From an uncultured Ignavibacteria bacterium (lineage in GTDB: Bacteria; Bacteroidota; Ignavibacteria; Kapaibacteriales; UBA2268), in NCBI GenBank assembly GCA_903911805.1, contig CAIWET010000561.1:1-5768 (forward strand): a DNA stretch of 5,768 nucleotides, given 5' to 3'. Shown piece by piece: positions 1 to 5,553 of the stretch (the first letter of the stretch is position 1; each line of letters opens with the position of its first letter). Both the position numbers and the translations under genes were made by a program. Below the pieces are notes generated by a model. It was not told the origin of the DNA and made no database searches. It saw only the letters and a program-made list of their open reading frames with translations.

Positions 1-164
1 TAAATTAATAAAAAAAAATTATATGAATGTTTGCTTTTCTTAATAATTGCTTTGCATTAGGTTTAACATTGTTTTTAAAAATAGTAGGTTTTTATAGAAT
101 AGAAAAAATAAAACATTATTTTGATTAGTTTTTCGTGTAATATTTTAAATTAAAGGAAAGAATT

Positions 165-347
165 ATGTTAATAAAAGAAATTGCGCATAAGACTATTGAT
201 GAGCTTCCAAATGATGTTGGTTATAATGATATTATATATGCACTATATGTAAAATCAAAATTCGAAGAAGGACTAAAAGATTTGAATAACGGAAAAACAT
301 TAAATATGTATGAAGTTGAAAATAGATTATCAAAATGGCTGAAATAG
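165..347 (+). CDS. Small antitoxin of a RelE/ParE-type toxin-antitoxin module
   Basis: A 60-residue protein, probably the antitoxin that binds and neutralises the toxin encoded just downstream. The sequence shows a short helical protein with the core LPNDVGYNDIIYALYVKSKF (residues 14-33), followed by EEGLKDLNNGK and a C-terminal tail EVENRLSKWLK; tails of this sort usually hold the toxin-binding part. I know this LP-x-x-V-x-Y/W-x-x-II-x-x-LY pattern from short proteins encoded directly ahead of RelE/ParE toxins. The start is supported by AGGAA at 154-158, 6 bases before the ATG. The last 13 bases overlap the toxin gene, as expected for translationally coupled pairs. A shortened paralogue lies at 5546-5695. 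The family is assigned from pattern and context only; no DNA-binding motif is obvious, so autoregulation is unproven. Confidence 0.75.
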   Translation: MLIKEIAHKTIDELPNDVGYNDIIYALYVKSKFEEGLKDLNNGKTLNMYEVENRLSKWLK

Positions 348-625
348 TTTGGACTGAAGCAGCAATTAGAAAAATTGAAGAAATAGGTGAATTTATTTCC
401 CAAGATTCATTTCAAAGATCTAAAGATTTTATTAATTCGTTAGTTGATAAAACAAAAAGACTTTCTACTTTTCCATTTTCTGGTAGAATTATCCCCGAAT
501 TTAATGATGAAAAAAGGAGAGAATTAATTGTTGAGCCATTTAGAATTTTATATATTATTAATAATGATCAAATAATCATCATTAACATAATTCATAATTC
601 TCAGGATTTTCTTAATAATCAATAA
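335..625 (+). CDS. RelE/ParE-family toxin
   Basis: A 96-residue protein of typical length for the RelE/ParE superfamily, whose members either cut ribosome-bound mRNA (RelE branch) or poison gyrase (ParE branch). Visible hallmarks are the N-terminal strand EIVWTEAAIRKIEEI (residues 3-17), the central FPFSGRIIPEF (46-56), RRELIVEPFRILYII (61-75) and a final strand ending in IINIIHNSQDF (82-92) with His87. Candidate active-site or contact residues are Arg51, Glu55, Arg61/Arg62, Arg70 and His87. The FP-x-SGR...RELIVEPFRILY layout fits the ParE-like branch better than classical RelE, but the target cannot be decided from sequence. The ATG lies inside the antitoxin gene, giving a 13-base overlap, so production probably depends on antitoxin translation. 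No frameshift or missing core segment is seen. No convincing rho-independent terminator follows on this strand. Confidence 0.87.
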   Translation: MAEIVWTEAAIRKIEEIGEFISQDSFQRSKDFINSLVDKTKRLSTFPFSGRIIPEFNDEKRRELIVEPFRILYIINNDQIIIINIIHNSQDFLNNQ

Positions 626-648
626 ACTTATTCAATTTCTGTGAATTT

Positions 649-663
649 TATCAAAATTTGATA
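649..663. repeat. Short AT-rich perfect palindrome
   Basis: Seven bases (TATCAAA) mirror TTTGATA around a central A, 24 bases past the toxin stop codon. It could be a protein-binding site, but it lies downstream rather than upstream of the toxin-antitoxin genes. In DNA this AT-rich it could also be chance. Confidence 0.3.
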
Positions 664-698
664 TATTAAAAAAGCCCTGTGATTTTGGGAAAAAAATA

Positions 699-732
699 AA
701 GCTCCGCTAGGAGCGAACTATTAGTAGCAAAA
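699..732 (+). repeat. REP-like palindromic repeat, unit 1
   Basis: The unit has a small hairpin, GCTCC-GCTA-GGAGC (701-714, 5-bp stem, 4-base loop), followed by GCGA (713-716), four bases, and the tail TTAGTAG (721-727) running into an A-run. The whole unit is also nearly complementary to unit 3 (791-810), with mismatches at 712/799 and 717/794. Its form, an imperfect hairpin plus a conserved tail in an intergenic space, is that of REP-like elements, which in other bacteria are mobilised by RAYT transposases. No such transposase is encoded in this window. Confidence 0.7.
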
Positions 733-750
733 GGCAAACAACAAGTATAG

Positions 751-812
751 AAGCTCCGTTAGGAGCGGCCTGTTTTTAAAAAATATGGATTAGGTCGCAC
801 CTAGCGGAGCTA
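751..812. repeat. REP-like units 2 and 3 as an inverted pair (BIME-like)
   Basis: Unit 2 on the + strand (GCTCC-GTTA-GGAGC at 753-766) faces unit 3 on the - strand (GCTCC-GCTA-GGTGC, 810 down to 797). Together they form a long hairpin: 753-772 pairs with 791-810 with one A/A mismatch (764/799) and a few G-T pairs, around an 18-base AT-rich loop. Each half also folds on itself, unit 3 with one mismatch. Two units placed head to head are the form called BIME in enterobacteria. The unit 2 tail has drifted to TTTTTAAAAAA, where unit 1 has TTAGTAGCAAA. Confidence 0.7.
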
Positions 813-835
813 CGGGTTGTGTCTGGTAAATTATA

Positions 836-866
836 TTTCTACTAAAATGTCGCAACTACGTTGCTG
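836..866 (-). repeat. REP-like repeat, unit 4, same frame with a different stem
   Basis: Read on the - strand, this unit has the hairpin GCAAC-GTA-GTTGC (864 down to 852), then GCGA (853-850), four bases, TTAGTAG (845-839) and AAA. The stem sequence differs from units 1-3. The AGC opening, the GCGA, the four-base gap and the TTAGTAG tail match unit 1 at the same spacing. I therefore place it in the same family with a swapped but still self-complementary stem. Confidence 0.6.
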
Positions 867-870
867 AAAG

Positions 871-897
871 AAAAAAGCTCCCGTTTTGGGGGAGCTT
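871..897 (-). terminator. Rho-independent terminator of the RM operon
   Basis: On the - strand, AAGCTCCC pairs with GGGAGCTT (890-897 with 875-882, 8 bp) around a 7-base loop, and a run of six T follows (876-871). It starts about 30 bases after the stop codon at 928. There is no T-run on the + strand side, so it acts only for the leftward operon. Confidence 0.87.
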
Positions 898-927
898 GAA
901 TTGGGTTTTAGTTGTTGCCTTCTACAA

Positions 928-2247
928 TTATATCTCTATTTCATTAATTTCTTTCATTATCCTATCAGTTTCATTTAAGGCGACTATTATTTTTTGATAA
1001 TGTAAAATATCATCAAAATTCAAAACTCTGCCTTTACGGTCTTTAAGCCATTTTTGTGCTGGTTGATAGCCACCAATATAAAAATTCCAGGCAACTTCAG
1101 GAACATTTGTAAAATGCTGTTCTTTATTGATGTAAACTTTTCCGATACCCCCTTTTTCAAAGGGGGCTAGGGGGTTTCTATCTTCAATTTCGTATTTCAC
1201 TTTGTCAACAACATTATCTCCATCGATTGGATAGCCAGTTATATATTGCTCTACAATTGGTGATTCTAAAAGATGAATTTGTCTTAATTCGCCGCCAAGC
1301 CTAACTAATTGCCAGAAAACTTCTTTATCGCTTGGATATGGAACTCTTGGGAAATCTATCTTCAAAAACTCTTTGTATTTTTCTCTGTACGTTGGTGAAT
1401 GCAAAACAGCATAAATATAATCCAATATATCTATCGGTGCAAAATACAAATTCCCCTCTTGAGGGGTGGCATCACGAAGTGATGACGGGGTGGATTCTCT
1501 TTCTGCCACAAACTCCAAACCCAAACCCTCAGCAATTTTATTCACTATTTCCATATTCAAATTTGGTCTGCGTTCTTCTTTTACTCCTAATGTGTTTTCA
1601 CTTGAATCAGGGTAGAGATAAAGGGGAAATGCATATGTTGTTTCTTTGGTTTGCAAACTAACTGTACAGACTTCAGTTAAAATTTTTGAAATAAGAATAT
1701 GTTGAAAATCAAACGAACTTTGTTGCCGACAACACAATAAAGCAAAATTACCATTTTTCATGTGTTTCATTACTTTTTGTGCTGGACGACTTACTATTTG
1801 TGGGTCATAATAAATAAATCTTATATCAAAGGGACGATATAAGATTGGCTTAATAAATTCGCTACTGAATGATTTTGCTTTTATTCGCTCTGTAATTTTA
1901 AAACTACCAGAATCAATAACACGATATTTTTCAATAAAGACATTTGGAATATTATTGCTTAACAATACTTTAAATCTTTTCTCAATTGTTTCTCTACTTT
2001 CTCCAATAAACAATGAATCTCTATCAGTTTTAATCCCATTATTAACATTTGAAAAAATATCATTTAAAGAAAACCATAAATCATAGCTTTCATCATTATT
2101 ATTTTTTAAAACAAAAAAATAATTAGGTGTTTTGTAATCCAAATCATTCCAATTAATATCTTTAATTGAATTATTATTCAAGAAATCATATTTTTCATCT
2201 CTTTTGCCATAGAGGTCAAAGTGATATACTTTAGCTAATTTATTCAT
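928..2247 (-). CDS. C-terminal (target-recognition-like) part of a split type ISP/IIG-like RM enzyme
   Basis: A 439-residue protein matching the C-terminal part of helicase-less type ISP / N6-adenine RM enzymes (Type_ISP_C-like), thought to hold the target-recognition region. Recognisable stretches are LAKVYHFDLYGKRDEKYDFL (4-23), GIKTDRDSLFIG (71-82), ILYRPFDIRFIYYDP (135-149), FAPIDILDYIYAVLHSPTYR (269-288) and WNFYIGGYQPAQKWLKDRKG (387-406). It contains no methyltransferase motif I or NPPY; those are in the 617-residue product of the same operon. Its first residues continue where that protein stops, so the two look like halves of one ancestral protein. The reading frame is closed by a TAG three codons upstream, so the ATG is the only usable start. 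AGGA (2258-2255) sits 7 bases before it, and the gene overlaps the DUF1016 gene by 8 bases. Two dispersed repeats are read in frame (residues about 252-265 and 358-367). Whether the separate protein folds and binds its partner is inferred. Confidence 0.8.
   Translation of the reverse strand: MNKLAKVYHFDLYGKRDEKYDFLNNNSIKDINWNDLDYKTPNYFFVLKNNNDESYDLWFSLNDIFSNVNNGIKTDRDSLFIGESRETIEKRFKVLLSNNIPNVFIEKYRVIDSGSFKITERIKAKSFSSEFIKPILYRPFDIRFIYYDPQIVSRPAQKVMKHMKNGNFALLCCRQQSSFDFQHILISKILTEVCTVSLQTKETTYAFPLYLYPDSSENTLGVKEERRPNLNMEIVNKIAEGLGLEFVAERESTPSSLRDATPQEGNLYFAPIDILDYIYAVLHSPTYREKYKEFLKIDFPRVPYPSDKEVFWQLVRLGGELRQIHLLESPIVEQYITGYPIDGDNVVDKVKYEIEDRNPLAPFEKGGIGKVYINKEQHFTNVPEVAWNFYIGGYQPAQKWLKDRKGRVLNFDDILHYQKIIVALNETDRIMKEINEIEI
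1148..1174. repeat. Dispersed C/G-run palindrome read in frame in the RM C-terminal gene
   Basis: CCCCCTTT (1148-1155) pairs with AAAGGGGG (1159-1166) around a 3-base loop, and a second GGGGG follows at 1170-1174. On the coding strand it is translated as NPLAPFEKGG (residues 358-367). I recognise this short repeat type from many Bacteroidota-like genomes, both between genes and as PLAPFEKGG-type inserts in proteins. It falls in a hinge between KVKYEIE and KVYINKEQHF, where extra residues are likely tolerated. Confidence 0.65.
1453..1493. repeat. Second dispersed repeat with two hairpins, in frame
   Basis: The order is CCCCTC-TT-GAGGGG (1453-1466), then CATCAC-GAA-GTGATG (1470-1484), with GGGGTGG occurring twice (1463-1469 and 1487-1493). 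On the coding strand it gives about residues 252-265, STPSSLRDATPQEG, directly before the conserved FAPIDILDYIYAVLHSP block. The double-hairpin form and the local G+C bias differ sharply from the surrounding AT-rich gene. This suggests an inserted mobile repeat whose length kept the frame. Confidence 0.65.
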
Positions 2248-3265
2248 AATTATTTCCTAAATCATCGAATTTAAATGAATCTAATTCTTTTTTCATTTCA
2301 TCTAGCAATTGACTTTCTGATGGTAAATATAATTGGTACTTGCTTGCTAAGATATTTTTAGAATCTTCAGGCAATGTAAATTTAACAACAGCATCATTTT
2401 TATCTGTACATAATAGTACACCTATTGTAGGATTTTCTCTATCAAGTTTTTCCACCCTATCGAAATAATTTACATACATTTGCAATTGACCGATGTCTTG
2501 GTGATTCAATTTATGTGTTTTGATTTCAAAGATTACAAAACATTCAAGTAATCGATTGTAAAAGACTAAATCAATAAAAAAATCATCTCCTTCTAAATGT
2601 ATTCTTTTTTGTCTTGCTACAAACGAAAAACCATTCCCAAGCTCCAACAAAAAATCTTGTAAATGTGATATTATTGCTTGTTCCAAATCTTTTTCATAAT
2701 AAGCAGATTCTCTTTTTAATCCCAAAAACTCAAGGATCATTGGGTCTTTTACTATTTCTTGCGGATTTTCTGGTAATCTTTCTTTACGAGCAATAGCTAA
2801 AACTGACTCTTTATCATTACTTAATAACAATCTCTCGTATAAAGAAGAATTAATTTGCCTTTCTAATTCCCTACCAGTCCAATTATTATTAGCTGCTTCT
2901 AGTTCATAATATTCTCTTTTATCGTTGTCAGAAATTGAAATTAGCATTTTATATTGTGACCAATTCAATTGTGACCGCAGTGCGGACACAATTGGGAAAG
3001 TACGATAAAATTGACGATAACGTTGTAATTGTCTTGGTGAAAAACTCTTTCCATAAGTTGGTTCAAGCTCTAGCGATAAACTTTTTATCAGATATGTACC
3101 ATAATCAGCACGATCTTTCCCAGATTGTTCTTCTTCGAAAATCTTTTTGCCAATTTGCCAATACATAACTGTACGTTCATTTTCAATCTTATTAACAGCA
3201 TTAGCTCTGGAATTAGAAATAATTTTCTGAATTTCAATTATTAGATTTTTATTTACCAAATCCAT
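2240..3265 (-). CDS. DUF1016/YhcG-family PDDEXK nuclease-domain protein
   Basis: A 341-residue protein of full family length. The N-terminal DUF1016 domain covers about residues 5-150, with MYWQIGKKIFEEEQ (34-47), YGKSFSPRQLQRYRQFY (71-87), QLNWSQYKMLISI (99-111) and WTGRELERQINSSLYERLLLS (129-149). The C-terminal YhcG-type PD-(D/E)XK domain covers about 175-325, with FFIDLVFYNRLLECFVIFEIKTHKL. The likely catalytic set is Asp232, Glu247, Lys249 and Gln260 (GQLQMYVNYFDR), so the nuclease site looks intact. The family's role is not settled; members often sit inside type I RM loci and defence islands. Here the gene lies between the two parts of one RM enzyme: the ATG is 1 base after the upstream stop codon, with AGGAG (3275-3271) 5 bases before it, and its end overlaps the next gene by 8 bases. 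It is thus co-transcribed and probably coupled to both. It may act as an accessory nuclease or regulator (inference). Confidence 0.9.
   Translation of the reverse strand: MDLVNKNLIIEIQKIISNSRANAVNKIENERTVMYWQIGKKIFEEEQSGKDRADYGTYLIKSLSLELEPTYGKSFSPRQLQRYRQFYRTFPIVSALRSQLNWSQYKMLISISDNDKREYYELEAANNNWTGRELERQINSSLYERLLLSNDKESVLAIARKERLPENPQEIVKDPMILEFLGLKRESAYYEKDLEQAIISHLQDFLLELGNGFSFVARQKRIHLEGDDFFIDLVFYNRLLECFVIFEIKTHKLNHQDIGQLQMYVNYFDRVEKLDRENPTIGVLLCTDKNDAVVKFTLPEDSKNILASKYQLYLPSESQLLDEMKKELDSFKFDDLGNNYE
2966..2994. repeat. Strong hairpin inside the DUF1016 coding sequence
   Basis: CAATTGTG (2966-2973) pairs with CACAATTG (2987-2994). Inside an A/A mismatch, CCGC pairs with GCGG around an AGT loop. 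The arms thus give 12 pairs with one mismatch. It encodes residues 91-100 (PIVSALRSQL) of the DUF1016 domain. ATTGTGACC is also repeated directly at 2953-2961 and 2968-2976. No function is assigned. Confidence 0.5.
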
Positions 3266-3266
3266 A

Positions 3267-5120
3267 TTAACTCCTCTTCTTCACAAAAATATTAATGCTA
3301 ACACCCTGCATAATATCAAACACATTTTGATCAGGCGAACCATCTGGGCAAACTTCTTTCTTTTTGGAATTTCCGTGAAGATCGAGAATATAAATTTTAT
3401 CGAATGATTTTAATAATTCTTCCCTCATTCTCCTGTGAGTAATTCCATCAATAAAGCTATTATTTGAAATATAAGCTAAAATTCCTTCACCGGTTTTATC
3501 GATAAAATGCTGACCATATCTAATAAATTTAATGTAATCATCATCAAGATTAATTTTTCTTTCCTTCAAATCTTTTTTATAATCAGCAATTAAATTTTGA
3601 ATCCAAGGACTTTTATTGCTGCTACTTACTGCATAAGGAGGATTTCCCAAAACCACCATAACAGGAGTATCTCGCTTAATATAATTTGCTTCATTTGCTT
3701 CGGCACTTAGCCAGCTTGCGAATAAAGTACCTGTGTCTGGATGGTGTTCTTCCAAAGAATTCGTTAAAAATACTCTAAATCTTTGGTCTTTAGTTGGTTT
3801 AAATCCAGTTTCGGTCAAAAGCATATCAAGCTTTAAATGAGCCATTGCATAAGAAGCCATTAATATTTCAAAACCATTCAATCGAGGAATTAAGTGATTT
3901 TCAACGTAATTACTCCAAATTCCTTCTTGTCCTTTAAATTTTGAGTGAATCTGCCTGATTACTTCAGCCAAAAAGGTTCCGGTACCAGTTGCAGGATCAA
4001 GAATTTGCACTTTATGTACTTCTTTTTCAATCATTTTACCTTGATTATTTACCTTAATTTTGGTTTTGGAATTATCTGCAATTCCTTGTGGTAAACCAAA
4101 TTCAGATTTCAAAATGTCATCTACAGCACGAACTATAAATTTAACAACTGGCTCAGGAGTGTACCAAACTCCACGAGCTTTTCTTAATTTAGGATCGTAA
4201 GCACTTAGGAAAGTTTCATAAAAATGTATTATTGGGTCTTCAGTTTGAGTACTTTTTCCAAAATTCTTCAGTAGTTCATCAACGTTAGTTGCTTTGAAAA
4301 TATCAACCAAAGCATTAACAATCCATTTAATTCTATCATCTATATCTGGACCAGCAATGTAATTGAATAATCTTCTCAAAAATGGATTAGTTTTAGGAAT
4401 TAATTCAGCTGCTTCCTGCCTGGAAAAATCCTCAAGTGTTTTATCGTGCAAACGAGCTGCAAACATACCATAAGCAATTGTCTGAGCATAAACATCTGCA
4501 AATTCTTTAGGCTGAATATCGTGTATCAAAATATCTTTAAAAGCAGTCATTTGATCTTTTAAAGAGCTATCTTCTTCGTTTTCTTCATCTGATGTGACAG
4601 CCTTTTCAATAACTTCTGAAAGCAATTTAGCTTTATTTGCCATCATTTCAGCAAGCTTTTTAGAACTTGTAATCGTCTGACCAATATATGTACAGAAATT
4701 GATTATTAATTCTTTAAAACTATCAAAATTTTGAGAAATTGACTTAATAGAATTATTTTTAATTTCACCAATTCTAATCGAAGTTGCAAAGACTCCATCC
4801 ACATAAAAATGAAAATCAATATAATCTGTAATAATTAGATTATTTAAAGAATTCTTATACCTATCAAATTGTTCTTTGTAATTTTTATCATTTAAATTTG
4901 CACCAATATCTTTTGCTTCGATATAACCAACTGGAATTTCCTTTTTTGTAATTACATAATCAGGAGCACCACATTTTACTCTTTTGGGTTCATTTGTAGC
5001 GGTAATTTCTGGTACCAGTGATTCAATAAGTTGCTGTAAATACCCACGAAAAGTGTGCTCAGTAGCAATTCCTAATTTGAATTGATTATTTAAACTTTGA
5101 ATATATTCTTGTATAGTCAT
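3267..5120 (-). CDS. Nuclease-methyltransferase part of a split type ISP/IIG-like RM enzyme
   Basis: A 617-residue protein predicted to cut DNA and to methylate adenine at N6 using S-adenosylmethionine. Residues about 15-120 look like a PD-(D/E)XK nuclease: GAPDYV (51-56, Asp54), YIEAKDIG (66-73, Glu68 and Lys70), then QFDRY (84-88). A helical stretch leads to the motif-X-like RGVWYTPEPVVKFIVRAVD (316-334), SAM-binding motif I DPATGTGTF (375-383) and catalytic NPPY (493-496). The core ends at FDIMQGVSINIFVKK (601-615), followed by RS and a stop. No helicase motifs are present, unlike LlaGI-type ISP enzymes. Relatives known to me continue into a C-terminal recognition region; here that is a separate protein two genes down. 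The start has only a weak upstream AAGAA, and its ATG overlaps the stop of a 13-codon leader ORF, so initiation may be coupled. Activity without the C-terminal partner is doubtful. Confidence 0.87.
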   Translation of the reverse strand: MTIQEYIQSLNNQFKLGIATEHTFRGYLQQLIESLVPEITATNEPKRVKCGAPDYVITKKEIPVGYIEAKDIGANLNDKNYKEQFDRYKNSLNNLIITDYIDFHFYVDGVFATSIRIGEIKNNSIKSISQNFDSFKELIINFCTYIGQTITSSKKLAEMMANKAKLLSEVIEKAVTSDEENEEDSSLKDQMTAFKDILIHDIQPKEFADVYAQTIAYGMFAARLHDKTLEDFSRQEAAELIPKTNPFLRRLFNYIAGPDIDDRIKWIVNALVDIFKATNVDELLKNFGKSTQTEDPIIHFYETFLSAYDPKLRKARGVWYTPEPVVKFIVRAVDDILKSEFGLPQGIADNSKTKIKVNNQGKMIEKEVHKVQILDPATGTGTFLAEVIRQIHSKFKGQEGIWSNYVENHLIPRLNGFEILMASYAMAHLKLDMLLTETGFKPTKDQRFRVFLTNSLEEHHPDTGTLFASWLSAEANEANYIKRDTPVMVVLGNPPYAVSSSNKSPWIQNLIADYKKDLKERKINLDDDYIKFIRYGQHFIDKTGEGILAYISNNSFIDGITHRRMREELLKSFDKIYILDLHGNSKKKEVCPDGSPDQNVFDIMQGVSINIFVKKRS

Positions 5121-5158
5121 AATAAATTTTCTTCATATTTCTTTATTTCGTGTGCCAT
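5117..5158 (-). CDS. Possible 13-residue leader ORF coupled to the RM operon
   Basis: The ORF MAHEIKKYEENLL begins at an ATG preceded by GAGGA (5166-5162), a better ribosome binding site than that of the methyltransferase gene. It ends in a TGA that overlaps the methyltransferase ATG as ATGA. Such overlaps favour re-initiation, so it may load ribosomes for the RM gene. In the same frame, 30 bases upstream, lies another ATG (5188) with a 7-residue ORF ending at 5165. The stretch could therefore also be the remnant of a decayed small gene. The peptide matches nothing I recognise. Confidence 0.35.
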   Translation of the reverse strand: MAHEIKKYEENLL

Positions 5159-5186
5159 AATTCCTCAAAATCTATTTTCTTTTTCC

Positions 5187-5213
5187 ATTATAATACTAAT
5201 GTAAATTACAAAA
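5187..5213 (-). promoter_or_regulatory. Weak candidate promoter for the RM operon
   Basis: On the - strand there is TATAAT at 5192-5187, with TTTTGT at 5213-5208, 15 bases upstream. This would put the transcript start shortly before the leader ORF. The spacing is short and such hexamers are common in AT-rich DNA. I see no clean Bacteroidota-type TTG / TAnnTTTG pair at the expected spacing. Confidence 0.2.
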
Positions 5214-5289
5214 TTTATCATTATTTTTCACTACTCGAAATATACTCTATTTTATGAATTTTTTTTAATAATTCGATTTGCTTTTAAAT

Positions 5290-5321
5290 AAAAAAAAGGG
5301 CATCTCATTGTGATTGCCCTT
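5290..5321 (-). terminator. Rho-independent terminator of the right-edge small-gene pair
   Basis: On the - strand AAGGGCA (5321-5315) pairs with TGCCCTT (5302-5296), 7 bp, around a 12-base loop. The T-run that follows corresponds to the A-run at 5290-5297. It lies 38 bases past the stop codon at 5359 and separates this pair from the RM operon, which therefore probably has its own promoter. Confidence 0.8.
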
Positions 5322-5358
5322 GATTTAATAAGCCGCTGCGTATTTTTGATTAATTTAT

Positions 5359-5553
5359 TTATGCAGTTTTAAGAGTACGCTTTATTTTTCTAACTCCCTT
5401 TAATAATTCATTTGTAGGCTTTTCCATTTTAATTTTTTCAGTTAGTTCGTCCAAAAGAAAAACAATATCTAATCTACTTTTTTCCTCATTAAAGGCTTTT
5501 CTGAATTCAGTATCCTGCATTTGTTCTTCGAAGTATTTTTCTGCACTATTCAT
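5359..5553 (-). CDS. Small antitoxin-like protein without a clear helix-turn-helix
   Basis: A 64-residue charged, helical protein of uncertain function. Its beginning, MNSAEKYFEEQMQDTEFRKAF, followed by NEEKSRLDIVFLLDELTEKIK, resembles the N-terminal helices of HigA/Xre-type antitoxins. The rest (MEKPTNELLKGVRKIKRTLKTA) shows no recognisable helix-turn-helix, so it may be a shortened antitoxin or a distinct family. A GTG at 5571 would add six residues, but I prefer the ATG at 5553. It has GGAAATGG upstream, gives the natural MNSAEKYF start, and overlaps the preceding small gene by 8 bases, the same overlap length as in the RM operon. The pair is followed by a terminator and probably forms a two-gene operon. 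No partner toxin is visible; one could lie elsewhere or have been lost. Confidence 0.6.
   Translation of the reverse strand: MNSAEKYFEEQMQDTEFRKAFNEEKSRLDIVFLLDELTEKIKMEKPTNELLKGVRKIKRTLKTA

Larger units (their letters stand above)
626..927. other. Gene-free convergent interval with repeats
   Basis: This 302-base interval lies between the toxin stop codon and the stop codon of the convergent RM operon. I see no plausible coding sequence. It holds, in order, a 15-base AT-rich palindrome (649-663), four palindromic repeat units of one family (699-732, 751-772, 791-812 inverted, 836-866 inverted) and the operon terminator (871-897). Intervals between convergent genes are a common place for REP-type elements. 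Confidence 0.7.

Noticed and set aside
1..164. Promoter for the left toxin-antitoxin pair
   Set aside because: Several TTG and TAnnTTT-like pieces occur, but none pair at the expected spacing. In DNA this AT-rich I cannot choose one.
221..403. 60-codon - strand ORF over the toxin-antitoxin pair
   Set aside because: It is antisense to both toxin-antitoxin genes, and its Phe/Ser-rich product is typical of an AT-rich shadow frame.
664..690. Terminator after the toxin gene (CCC...GGG between A-runs)
   Set aside because: Only three G-C pairs could form, and no T-run follows on the + strand.
699..866. CRISPR array
   Set aside because: Repeat units are in mixed orientation with unequal gaps and diverged stems, and there are no cas genes. 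REP-like elements fit better.
1332..1661. 109-codon + strand ORF inside the RM C-terminal gene
   Set aside because: It is antisense to a well-supported coding sequence; its product has no recognisable domain and no convincing ribosome site.
2935..3168. 77-codon + strand ORF over the DUF1016 gene
   Set aside because: It is a shadow of the opposite-strand gene, which has clear family motifs throughout.
928..5120. Simple pseudogene (broken RM gene with a random insertion)
   Set aside because: All three frames are open and tightly spaced, with ribosome sites at the two internal starts, and the insert is a complete gene in the same direction. Decay is possible but not what the sequence shows.
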